64,000 nucleotides of DNA from NCBI GenBank assembly GCA_934183355.1, contig CAKPST010000002.1:1-64000 (forward strand). Reading direction: 5' to 3'. Positions 1-7,884 of the stretch are shown here, piece after piece. Both the position numbers and the translations under genes were made by a program. This stretch comes from an uncultured Prevotella sp. (lineage in GTDB: Bacteria > Bacteroidota > Bacteroidia > Bacteroidales > Bacteroidaceae). Below the pieces are notes generated by a model. It did not search any database. It had not been told where the DNA came from and saw only the letters and a list, made by a program, of their open reading frames with translations. How positions within the stretch are numbered: the first letter of the stretch is position 1; each line of letters opens with the position of its first letter.

Positions 1-51
1 TGCCGTCAGTGCCGTAATGGCAAAGAGGCATATCAGCATTAATTTCTTCAT
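1..51 (-). CDS. OmpH/Skp-family periplasmic chaperone, N-terminal fragment
   Basis: Only the first 17 codons lie in the window. They read MKKLMLICLFAITALTA, a lysine-rich start followed by a hydrophobic core, which is a Sec signal peptide. The gene follows bamA on the same strand with 87 bp between them. In Bacteroidota the gene directly after bamA is usually an OmpH/Skp periplasmic chaperone that carries unfolded outer-membrane proteins to BamA. The signal peptide is seen; the family is inferred from position only, because the mature part lies outside the window. Confidence 0.6.
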   Translation of the reverse strand, partial: MKKLMLICLFAITALTA

Positions 52-119
52 AGCCAAATTCTTAATTCTAAATTGAACAATTCCTAATCGGCATTAAGCC
101 GAAAATTCAAAATTCAAAA

Positions 120-144
120 TTCTAACAGCCGAGGGCTGTTAGAA
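120..144 (-). terminator. Hairpin overlapping the bamA stop codon
   Basis: An 11-bp perfect inverted repeat with a 3-nt loop (arms 120-130 and 134-144). The TAA stop of bamA at 139-141 is part of the stem. The minus strand after it is rich in T but has no clean U-run, so it may only reduce read-through into ompH or protect the mRNA end. Confidence 0.5.
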
Positions 145-2757
145 CTCCTGTCCGAGGATGAAGTGGAACTGCGAGCCGCCCTGTGTGCCGTAGGTCTTGT
201 CGAAACCATAAGCCCAGTCGATACCCATCAAGCCCACCATCGGGAGGAAGATGCGGACACCGATACCGGCAGAACGCTTCATGTCGAACGGATTGAACTT
301 CTTGGCATCAGTCCAAGCATTACCACCCTCGATGAATCCGAGTCCGTAGATGGTGGTGTTGCCCAGGAGGAACGGATAGCGAAGCTCAAGTGACATGCGG
401 TCGTAGGCGTAGCCCTCGTAGCCGTATGGTGTGAGCGAGCCGTTCTCGTAACCTCTAAGACCGATGGTCTCCTCGGCGTATGATGTAGAGTAGCCAGTCA
501 TACCGTCACCACCCATGTAGTAGGTCTCAAACGGTGACTTCTTCCACTTGTTGTATGATCCAAGAATACCAAACTCAAGTCGTGTCATGAGCACGAGACA
601 CTTCTGTCCGCTTGTGAGGGCAGTGAAGGTGCGTGCCTTGAACTTCCACTTATGATATTCCACCCAACGGTATTTCTCCTGCTGCTCGCGGCTGTATGAT
701 GGCGACTTGGGGTTGGTGGCGAGGTGTTCGTAGTCCTTGCCGTCCCATGCCGACCATGGCGGTGTGAGTGTGACAGAAGCCACAAACTCAGAGCCTCGAC
801 GTGGGAAGAGCTGGTTGTCGGTAGATGTACGCGACAACTGGATGCTGAGGTTGAGGTTGTTACAGTTGCCGTTGGTGACAAGGAAGTAGCTCCAGTTCTT
901 CAGCATGTAGCGTGTGTATGCCAGCGAGAGCGACAACTGGAAGTAGTCGTCAGGCCAACGCAGCTGCTTGCCCCATCCAAACGAGAATCCGAACAGCTTG
1001 ATGTATTTGTCCGGGTCGTAGTAGGACTCGTAGTTGTTGTAGTAGTTGCCATAGTTGCCGTAGCCATACATATAATTGTAGTAGTTGTTGAAGTAACCAC
1101 TATTATAGTAGTTGCTCGACACGTCGGTTTGCTTAGAGAAGTAGGCTCCTACAGAGAACTGTATTGGTCGCTTGCCTCCAAACCAGTTGGTAGAGTAAGA
1201 GGTGTTGTACGACTGATAGTAGGTGCCATTGGTCTGTGCTCCAATTGACAGTACCTCGCCGTCGCCGATAGGCATGATGCCACGGTGCTCCTTGTTCTTG
1301 TTGAAGAGGTTGCGCATGGAGAAGTTGTTGAGCTTGAGTCCGATGCGTCCGATGACACCTGTCTGTCCCCAACCGAGCGAGAACTCAATCTGGTCGTTCG
1401 ACTTCTGCTCAAGATTGTAGTTGATGTCCACCGTTCCGTTCTCTGGGTCTGGCTTAGGCTCTGGCACCACCTTCTCAGGGTCGAAGTGTCCCATTGATGC
1501 TATCTCACGAGCCGAACGCTGCAACGATTCCTTAGAGAAGAGGTCGCCAGGCTTGGTGCGGAGCTCACGGCGCACGACATTCTCGTAGAGACGGTCGTTG
1601 CCGTTGATGCGCACGTGATTGACGTGAGCCTGCGGTCCCTCGAATATGCGCATCTCAAGGTCGATGGAGTCGCCCACGATGTTCACCTCTGTTGGATGCA
1701 GCGAGTAGAAGAGGTAGCCGTTGTTCCAGTAGTTGTTGCCCACAGCGTCGTCGTCCTCAGATAGACGCTTGTTCATGAGCTTCTGGTTGTAGACGTCGCC
1801 ACGCTTCATGCCAAGCACAGCGTTGAGATAGTCGGAGTTGTACACCGTGTTGCCCACCCATGTGATGTTGCGCACGAAATACTTCTTGCCCTCGTCCACC
1901 TTAATATATATGCTGACGTGCTTGTCGTCGACATTCCATACAGAGTCGCCGAGGATGACAGCGTCGCGGTAGCCGTGCTCGTTATACTTATCGATGAGCT
2001 TCTGCTTATCTGCCTTCCAGCGTTCGGGAGTATACTTCTTTGACTTGAGGAACGAGCCGAATGTGCCAGCCTCATGAGTCTTGGCAAAGGCTCCCTTCTT
2101 GAGGAAACCACCCTTGATCTGGCTGTTCTTCAATGCCTGGTTGCCCTCGATGGTGATTTTGCGCACCTTCATCTTCTCCTTCTTGTCGATGATGACATCA
2201 AGAATCACCTGATTCTTCTGCGACACGTCGTCGCGCTGCACAATCTGTATGTCGGCATTCTTGAATCCCTTGTCGTCGAAATACTTCTTGGCAAGGATCT
2301 TGGCACGGTCAATCATGTTAGGTGTTATCTGTGCACCCTTGAGCAGTCCGAGTTTCTCCTCCATGTCCGAGCGCTCCGACTTCTTGAGTCCCACATAGTT
2401 GATGGTGGACACACGTGGACGCAACTGCAAGTGGATGTGCAAGTAGGCCTTGTCGTGTATGAGTGAGTCGACAGAGACAGACACCTCAGAGAAGAGTCCG
2501 TACTTCCAGTAGTGCTTCACAGCCTCCGTAATCTTGTCGCCCGGAAGCTCTATCTCCTCGCCAACGGTGAGTCCGGAGATGCCTGTGAGCATATAGTCCT
2601 CATAGCCTTCGGCACCCGACACAGAGAGTCCGCCGAGCGTGACGGTGCGTGGAGTGCCTGCATAAGAGATGTCGGGGTATACGATTTTGTCCTGCGCCTT
2701 CGCTATGACGCTGCATGCAAGGATGCAGAATGTGGTCAACACCTTGATTATGTTCAT
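139..2757 (-). CDS. bamA: Outer membrane protein assembly factor BamA
   Basis: BamA is the Omp85 barrel that inserts beta-barrel proteins into the outer membrane. The 872-residue product has a signal peptide (about 1-21, ending AKAQ), a run of POTRA repeats to about residue 445, and a C-terminal Omp85 barrel. The last residue is Phe, as usual for outer-membrane barrels. A Tyr/Asn/Gly-rich stretch at about residues 547-582 probably forms an extracellular loop and is unusually low in complexity. The gene lies 30 bp after uppS and before ompH, the normal Bacteroidota order. Length fits Bacteroidota BamA, which is longer than the 810-residue E. coli protein. Family assignment is firm. Confidence 0.95.
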   Translation of the reverse strand: MNIIKVLTTFCILACSVIAKAQDKIVYPDISYAGTPRTVTLGGLSVSGAEGYEDYMLTGISGLTVGEEIELPGDKITEAVKHYWKYGLFSEVSVSVDSLIHDKAYLHIHLQLRPRVSTINYVGLKKSERSDMEEKLGLLKGAQITPNMIDRAKILAKKYFDDKGFKNADIQIVQRDDVSQKNQVILDVIIDKKEKMKVRKITIEGNQALKNSQIKGGFLKKGAFAKTHEAGTFGSFLKSKKYTPERWKADKQKLIDKYNEHGYRDAVILGDSVWNVDDKHVSIYIKVDEGKKYFVRNITWVGNTVYNSDYLNAVLGMKRGDVYNQKLMNKRLSEDDDAVGNNYWNNGYLFYSLHPTEVNIVGDSIDLEMRIFEGPQAHVNHVRINGNDRLYENVVRRELRTKPGDLFSKESLQRSAREIASMGHFDPEKVVPEPKPDPENGTVDINYNLEQKSNDQIEFSLGWGQTGVIGRIGLKLNNFSMRNLFNKNKEHRGIMPIGDGEVLSIGAQTNGTYYQSYNTSYSTNWFGGKRPIQFSVGAYFSKQTDVSSNYYNSGYFNNYYNYMYGYGNYGNYYNNYESYYDPDKYIKLFGFSFGWGKQLRWPDDYFQLSLSLAYTRYMLKNWSYFLVTNGNCNNLNLSIQLSRTSTDNQLFPRRGSEFVASVTLTPPWSAWDGKDYEHLATNPKSPSYSREQQEKYRWVEYHKWKFKARTFTALTSGQKCLVLMTRLEFGILGSYNKWKKSPFETYYMGGDGMTGYSTSYAEETIGLRGYENGSLTPYGYEGYAYDRMSLELRYPFLLGNTTIYGLGFIEGGNAWTDAKKFNPFDMKRSAGIGVRIFLPMVGLMGIDWAYGFDKTYGTQGGSQFHFILGQEF

Positions 2758-2787
2758 TGGTCTTTATTATTGTATTGTTTTTTTGCT

Positions 2788-3528
2788 TTATTTTTTCTCT
2801 GCCTCTATCTGTGCGCCTGTCTTGCCGAAGCGGCGCTGGCGGTGTTGGTAGTCGGCGATGGCTTTGTGCAGTTCGTCCTCAGCAAAGTCGGGCCAGAAGG
2901 TGTCGCAGAAGTATAGTTCGGAGTAGGCTATCTGCCACAAAAGGTAGTTGCTGATGCGCTGTTCGCCTCCGGTGCGTATGAGCAAGTCGGGGTCGGGCAT
3001 GAACGATGTAGTCATGTGTTGGCTGACGAGCTGTTCGTTGATGTCGTCGGCAGATATCTTGCCAGCCTTGACATCCTCAGCTATCTCGCGTACAGCCTTG
3101 GTTATCTCCCAACGCGACGAATAGCTCAGCGCCACCACCATTGTCATGGCTGTGTTGTTGGCAGTGTGGTCCATCGTCTCCTGCAACTTATGCTGCACCT
3201 CTTCGGGCAGACGTGCTATGTCGCCCACAACCTGGAATCGCACGTTGTTCTTCATGAATATCTCGTCTTCGAGCGACGAGAGCACGAGTCCCATGAGTGC
3301 AGCCACCTCAGTGGCAGGTCGGTTCCAGTTCTCGGTAGAGAATGTGTAGAGCGTGAGATACTTCACGCCGAGGCGTGTACACTCTGACGTGATGCGGCGC
3401 ACTGCGTCTACACCAGCCTGGTGGCCAAAGCTACGAGGCTTGCCACGCTCGGCAGCCCAGCGTCCGTTGCCGTCCATGATAATGGCTATGTGCTGGGGTA
3501 TGTTGGTTGTATCAAGTTGGTCAGTCAT
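2788..3528 (-). CDS. uppS: Isoprenyl transferase (undecaprenyl diphosphate synthase)
   Basis: This cis-prenyltransferase adds isopentenyl units to farnesyl diphosphate to make undecaprenyl diphosphate, the lipid carrier for peptidoglycan and O-antigen units. The 246-residue protein has the family signature [10 protein letters not shown] near its N-terminus, with the catalytic Asp at about residue 19, and the C-terminal [15 protein letters not shown] segment that binds the diphosphate. It has no signal peptide and should be cytosolic or membrane-associated. It lies between the DUF6089 gene (36 bp) and bamA (30 bp), so carrier-lipid synthesis and outer-membrane assembly are probably co-transcribed. 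Confidence 0.96.
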   Translation of the reverse strand: MTDQLDTTNIPQHIAIIMDGNGRWAAERGKPRSFGHQAGVDAVRRITSECTRLGVKYLTLYTFSTENWNRPATEVAALMGLVLSSLEDEIFMKNNVRFQVVGDIARLPEEVQHKLQETMDHTANNTAMTMVVALSYSSRWEITKAVREIAEDVKAGKISADDINEQLVSQHMTTSFMPDPDLLIRTGGEQRISNYLLWQIAYSELYFCDTFWPDFAEDELHKAIADYQHRQRRFGKTGAQIEAEKK

Positions 3529-3564
3529 ATCTTATTGTTACGTTTTTTATACTTAAGAGTGTCC

Positions 3565-4251
3565 TCAATCGTTGTCATTGTGGCATGTGCGACACTTGGG
3601 CATGAAGCTGTATGTCAGCGTAAGCTGTAGCATGGAGTAGCAGTCGGTGTTCTTAAAGAGTCCCGAGCTCTGTATGCCGTATGGGTCGGCGACCCCGTCG
3701 AGATTGTCGCTGAGCGTGAAGTGCATCGCCCATTCGATGCCTAAGTTGAGCCGTGGCGCTATCTTGTACTTGACGCCCACACCAAGTGGCATATTAGCTG
3801 TGAATACGTTGTCGCCAGAACCTGTGACGTATGTAGCACCGAGTCCGGCGAAGATGAATGGTGTCAGACGCTGCGCTCCACGATAGTCGTTGCCAGTGCC
3901 GTATGGCCAGAAGTTGTACTCATAGGTTGCACTGACGTCGACGAGAGTATTGGAGAAGTCGTATGGGTTGTCGACATATTCGGGCAGATAGGTGTTCACA
4001 TTCTTGGACGAACCTTGAAGCTTGCCATAGCTTGCAGCGAGGCGGATGTCCATATATGGATTGAGCACACGTCGTAACAAGGCTGATGCCATAGGCTGCA
4101 TGCCCGACGTGATGCTGCCGTTGAAGTCGCCCACATAGGCTGCCATGCCCACGCCTGCTCCTATCTCCATACGATATTCGTAGTCGGTCTGTGCCTGCAT
4201 AGTGGCAAGCCCAAGACTGAGGAGCGTAAATGTGGCGAATGACTTCTTCAT
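3565..4251 (-). CDS. DUF6089-type outer membrane beta-barrel protein
   Basis: The 228-residue protein starts with a signal peptide (about 1-20, ending MQAQ). The mature part has alternating aromatic/glycine strands of a small outer-membrane barrel, for example EIGAGVGMAAYVGDFNG and repeated strand-turn patterns. I recognise it as the DUF6089 family, which in Bacteroidota sits just before uppS-bamA. The C-terminus has two Cys near the end (MPKCRTCHND), which is odd for a barrel protein and could make a disulfide. The exact role is unknown; the conserved place beside bamA suggests envelope biogenesis. Confidence 0.75.
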   Translation of the reverse strand: MKKSFATFTLLSLGLATMQAQTDYEYRMEIGAGVGMAAYVGDFNGSITSGMQPMASALLRRVLNPYMDIRLAASYGKLQGSSKNVNTYLPEYVDNPYDFSNTLVDVSATYEYNFWPYGTGNDYRGAQRLTPFIFAGLGATYVTGSGDNVFTANMPLGVGVKYKIAPRLNLGIEWAMHFTLSDNLDGVADPYGIQSSGLFKNTDCYSMLQLTLTYSFMPKCRTCHNDND

Positions 4252-4279
4252 TTGTTGATTGGGTTGTTATATAATAATG

Positions 4280-5683
4280 TTACTCGGTGAAGTCGGTCTG
4301 TTCCTTCTTCCATCCGAGGCGGTTGATGCGACCACGCCATGTCATACCGTTCTGGGCATTGACAAGCCAAAGCACGTTGTCGCTGTCAACGGCAAACGAG
4401 ACAGCCTTGGGCAAAGCCTCGGCAGAGATGCCATCAGCAAATGTGGCAGGTACTGCAAATGTTGAGTCAGAGAACCATGTGATGCCGTTGTCGCGTGAGG
4501 TATAGTAGACGTGCTTGGCGTCGGCATTGGTTCCGAAGAGATAAACCTTGCTATCGTAGCGCACGAGACTTATGCCAGTGAGCTGCGGAGCAGTGTGACG
4601 ATTGTCGGCAGACACGTTGTAGTAAGCCCAAGGTTGGTTGTCACTATACTCTGCACCCTCGTCTATCTTGCCCCAAATGGTGATGTCCTTGTCAACAGAC
4701 GGACGTGTACCGAGGAAGAGAATGCGCTCGGTGAGCTGATTGGTAACGACAGGATAGGCTGTGTATGCAGTCTCGCCATTAGGCAACAACGAGAGTTCGT
4801 CGTCGATAGTAGACACTTCCCATGTTGTACCATTGTCAGCTGATGCCATCAGACGTCCGTCGGCTGCATAGCCATAGATACGGAAGCTGCTTGCAGCCAC
4901 AAGGCGAGTGATGCCAGTGGCAGACGCCATCAGTGTCCAGTGTGAACCGTCGGTGGTGGACATGATGTTGCCCTCGTCGCTTAGATAAGCCTTGCCCTCC
5001 TTAGCCACAACACCATTGTAGGCTTCGGCAGCGAGCGAGTGGTTGAAGTCGGGAGTACATGCAGTCCAACCGTTGCCATCACTGGCAAACACGAGAGTCT
5101 CATTGCCGTCAGTGCCGAAGAGCAGAGCCTTGTTGCCTACAGTCACAGTGCGCTGAGCCTTCAGACTCTTGAGTTCGTCGCATACGGGCATTGCTCGCCA
5201 TACGAAAGAGTCGGGATATTCCTTATGAATATTTACCTTGACGGTGTATTTGCGCACGGCAAGTCCTGAGTTGCTGTAGACATGCAACTGTCGATCGACA
5301 GAGAAGTCGACAGAGTCAGAGGATGTAATGTAGCCCAGTGTGTCGCTTGTGATGCTCTTGAGGAGTACCATGCCAGCTGTACCCGTTGTCGTACATACCA
5401 GTTTGGATGCGTCTACACCGCAAGGCAGTGAGTCGGGATTGTATATCTCGCCCTTCACCTGGTCGATATAAAACTTATAACCACTCAATGAGATGGTGTC
5501 TGACACGATGCTGTCTGCTCCGGTAGAAGACTTAAGATGGGTGTACTTTTTGCCACCAGTGATTTTGAAACTTGATAACGCACTATCATTGGTGTATGTG
5601 TAGTCGTCGTCGGTGCTGAGACAAGATGCCAGCACAAATACAGCAACGAACAACATGACAAAAGCTGCGAACTTACTTTTCAT
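4280..5683 (-). CDS. DUF6242-type lipoprotein
   Basis: The start at 5683 is chosen because it begins a clear lipoprotein signal, MKSKFAAF...VLASC, with the lipobox Cys at residue 21; an upstream in-frame ATG at 5743 would put 20 residues before the signal. A TAnnTTTG promoter at 5711-5718 also favours the shorter form. The 467-residue mature part opens with an acidic linker (STDDDYTYTNDSALSSFKI), then an Ig-like region to about 150, then repeats with SHWTLM/GTTWEVS/GITWFSD motifs resembling the Asp-box or BNR beta-propeller repeats of sialidases. I recognise the DUF6242 family. It is probably a surface or periplasmic propeller lipoprotein of unknown ligand and heads the uppS-bamA operon. Confidence 0.75.
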   Translation of the reverse strand: MKSKFAAFVMLFVAVFVLASCLSTDDDYTYTNDSALSSFKITGGKKYTHLKSSTGADSIVSDTISLSGYKFYIDQVKGEIYNPDSLPCGVDASKLVCTTTGTAGMVLLKSITSDTLGYITSSDSVDFSVDRQLHVYSNSGLAVRKYTVKVNIHKEYPDSFVWRAMPVCDELKSLKAQRTVTVGNKALLFGTDGNETLVFASDGNGWTACTPDFNHSLAAEAYNGVVAKEGKAYLSDEGNIMSTTDGSHWTLMASATGITRLVAASSFRIYGYAADGRLMASADNGTTWEVSTIDDELSLLPNGETAYTAYPVVTNQLTERILFLGTRPSVDKDITIWGKIDEGAEYSDNQPWAYYNVSADNRHTAPQLTGISLVRYDSKVYLFGTNADAKHVYYTSRDNGITWFSDSTFAVPATFADGISAEALPKAVSFAVDSDNVLWLVNAQNGMTWRGRINRLGWKKEQTDFTE

Positions 5684-5710
5684 TATACTCTGACTTATTG
5701 TTTTTAGCTG

Positions 5711-5718
5711 CAAAATTA
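5711..5718 (-). promoter_or_regulatory. Bacteroidota -7 element (TAATTTTG) for the DUF6242-bamA operon
   Basis: A TAnnTTTG match on the minus strand, 28 bp upstream of the chosen start at 5683. No TTG at the ideal 19-21 bp spacing was seen, so only the -7 box supports it. Confidence 0.45.
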
Positions 5719-5835
5719 TATAGAAATCCGCAAATACGACCATGTTTGCACCTTTAATTATGCAAATTATTGATTAATAGGGATATTTTTAAGGTTGTTT
5801 AGGGTTTGGGAGGGGGTGTTGTTTGTTAGTATAAA

Positions 5836-5871
5836 GGCAGTATGCTAACCAATCTACGTTAGCATACTGCC
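5836..5871 (-). terminator. Intrinsic terminator of the anchor-J protein gene
   Basis: A perfect 14-bp inverted repeat (5836-5849 and 5858-5871) with an 8-nt loop, lying 46 bp past the stop of the gene that ends at 5918. The flank is T/A-rich on both strands, so it may act in both directions. Confidence 0.7.
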
Positions 5872-5917
5872 CTTTATTTGTGTGTCCTGCCGTTGCAGGA
5901 CAGAGGCTATAGTTTAA

Positions 5918-7645
5918 TTATTTCAACACAACCTTTTTCACACTCTTGCCTGTGCGCACGATGTATGTGCCAGGAGCAGTGGGGCGGTTGATGCGTGTGC
6001 CCGAAACGGTGAAGTAGTCGGTGCATGCCTGACTATCGTCACTGGCTGTAACAGAGCTGATACCTGTCTCGGTAGTGGCTTCAACACAGATGTTGTCGAT
6101 AGTGATATTGACAATCGGACCATTGTGGCGTACAGCGTCAAGCTTGATGCGCAAGTCAGTGGTGCCTTCCATTGGCAGCACCTTGCTGTATTGCTCCCAC
6201 TGTGGCATACCCTCAGCCAAAGGCTTTGTGCTAAGTACGTTTTCCCACTCACCACCATCGCGGCTTACAGAGAGCTTCACTTCACTCTTGTTGCCCTCTT
6301 CCACTGCGTTCCAGTAGTAGAACGACACCTTCACGTTCTTAGTTCCACCAACAGCCATGCGTGGGCTAATGAGACTTTCGGTTTGTCCATCTTCAGAGTA
6401 GCCGTAGAACTTGCATGATGCAAAGCCCTCATCGTCGTCTTGCGGTGTGATATTGATGTAGGAGTCGTCGGGAAGGTAGTACATTGTTGCCTCGCTGGTG
6501 AAATACCATGCATCGTAGGTGTAGTACTCGTCGTCCTGTGTGGTGGCTTTCTGCCAGCCCTTATGTGCGAGTCCAGCGTTTGCAAACGACTCATTGAAAG
6601 GCAGTGTTGCAGCCTGTCCTGCTGTCACCTGTTCGCTCTCGGCACCTACTGTACACTCGCCAGCAGCGTTTACAGCAAAAAGCGAGAATGTCATAGTTGC
6701 CTCTTCTCCTGTGGCATTATACACATAAGATGTGCCTTCAATGCCTTCTGCAACGGTCTGCTCCTTGCCATCGTTGTATTTCATACGTAGAGTATAGGTG
6801 GCATTGTCATAGAGACCACCACGCTCGCCCTTTGCTGGAGCCTCCCATGTGAAGTTAACCTTGGCACCATCAGCAGTAGCTGTGAAGTTTTGCGGAGTTC
6901 CAGGGCGGTCAAGTCCCACGAATATGTCTGCCTCAGAGCTTTCGCCCTTGCCTGCTGTACCAATAAGTGCATAGGCAGCATAATGACAGTTGGTGTTGGG
7001 ATCAATCTCGGTGTGCTGCCATGTCACGGTTTCGCCGGGCTTCACATTCTCTATGGTGTGTATCGTCACGTAGTTGTACATGTCTCTAATCTGAATCACT
7101 ATGCTCATATTAGAGGTTAGTGGTGTGCCGGTAGCACTAGTCGTAGGCGCTGTAACAGAGAGATTGGTGGCTGTAGCTGATGATGATGCCACGCTTGCAC
7201 TGAACGCCTGCAACTTGCCAGGTGTCACGCCAGTATAGACAGAGATGAATGCTCCATAGCTCTCTTTGCCGTCAACGTCGACAATGAATTTGTACTCATA
7301 TTTCTTGTCTTTCTCTACTGTGGCATCTACATAAGAGATGTCCTTGCCCACTTCGGGATTTTCAACACGTGCAAGCTCTGTAGTGGGCCACTCTGTACCT
7401 GGCTCGTGACGGAAGATAGAGATGAATGAGATGTGATCGAGAGGGTAGTTGGTGTAAGTGTAGTCCCAATCATACTCAGTGTAGGATGGTGCCTTGCCTG
7501 TGAGTGTCACGGTGTTGTCGGCATCATTGTAGACTGCCGTAGTGTTTCGCACTGGTTCTGGATTTGGAATTTCTTGTGCCTTTGCTGTTACGGCACAGAA
7601 CATAATTGCCATTACGGCTAAGAGAAGGTGTAAAGTCTTTGTCAT
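5918..7645 (-). CDS. Secreted fibronectin III / choice-of-anchor J protein with probable T9SS tail
   Basis: The 575-residue protein has a signal peptide (1-24, ending AKAQ), one or more fibronectin-III-like modules (about 25-345, with an NFTATADGAKVNFTWEAP stretch), and a jelly-roll module at about 350-520 that opens with LPFNESFAN and contains SLISPRM, typical of choice-of-anchor J (MAM-like) domains. The last 45 residues match the type IX secretion sorting pattern: YFTVSGTRI, then GTYIVRTGK and KKVVLK. It is therefore probably exported by T9SS and attached to the cell surface or released. Ligand unknown; adhesion or substrate binding is inferred. It is a single-gene unit with its own promoter and terminator. 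Confidence 0.75.
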   Translation of the reverse strand: MTKTLHLLLAVMAIMFCAVTAKAQEIPNPEPVRNTTAVYNDADNTVTLTGKAPSYTEYDWDYTYTNYPLDHISFISIFRHEPGTEWPTTELARVENPEVGKDISYVDATVEKDKKYEYKFIVDVDGKESYGAFISVYTGVTPGKLQAFSASVASSSATATNLSVTAPTTSATGTPLTSNMSIVIQIRDMYNYVTIHTIENVKPGETVTWQHTEIDPNTNCHYAAYALIGTAGKGESSEADIFVGLDRPGTPQNFTATADGAKVNFTWEAPAKGERGGLYDNATYTLRMKYNDGKEQTVAEGIEGTSYVYNATGEEATMTFSLFAVNAAGECTVGAESEQVTAGQAATLPFNESFANAGLAHKGWQKATTQDDEYYTYDAWYFTSEATMYYLPDDSYINITPQDDDEGFASCKFYGYSEDGQTESLISPRMAVGGTKNVKVSFYYWNAVEEGNKSEVKLSVSRDGGEWENVLSTKPLAEGMPQWEQYSKVLPMEGTTDLRIKLDAVRHNGPIVNITIDNICVEATTETGISSVTASDDSQACTDYFTVSGTRINRPTAPGTYIVRTGKSVKKVVLK

Positions 7646-7723
7646 GTTCTCTCTCCTTTAATAATTGTGTGATAAATAATGTTTTTAATCGTGTATTAGA
7701 TATACAACACGGTATTTCGGTTG

Positions 7724-7754
7724 CAAAGATATAAAAAAAATATTCTTACAACAA
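7724..7754 (-). promoter_or_regulatory. Promoter of the anchor-J protein gene
   Basis: On the minus strand a -7 box TATCTTTG (7724-7731) is preceded by TTG (7752-7754) with 20 bp between them, the Bacteroidota sigma-ABfr spacing. The leader to the start at 7645 would be about 70 nt. Confidence 0.6.
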
Positions 7755-7824
7755 TAAAGTGTAAATATTTTTTGAGTTTTTATGTCGTTTTGTATTTTAG
7801 GTGTTTTAGATGGAATAAATAAAA

Positions 7825-7865
7825 AACTCCCCCTCTTTCGCACTTTATGCAAAAGAGGGGGAGTT
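7825..7865 (-). terminator. Intrinsic terminator of the M16 protease gene
   Basis: A perfect 14-bp G/C-rich stem (7825-7838 and 7852-7865), followed on the minus strand by TTTT and further T residues. It begins 20 bp after the stop at 7885. Confidence 0.85.
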
Positions 7866-7884
7866 AGAGAAAAAGATATTAGAA

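Noticed and set aside
724-1248. Plus-strand frame of 174 codons
   Set aside because: Antisense to bamA; Val-rich stretch is the complement of the Tyr/Asn loop codons.
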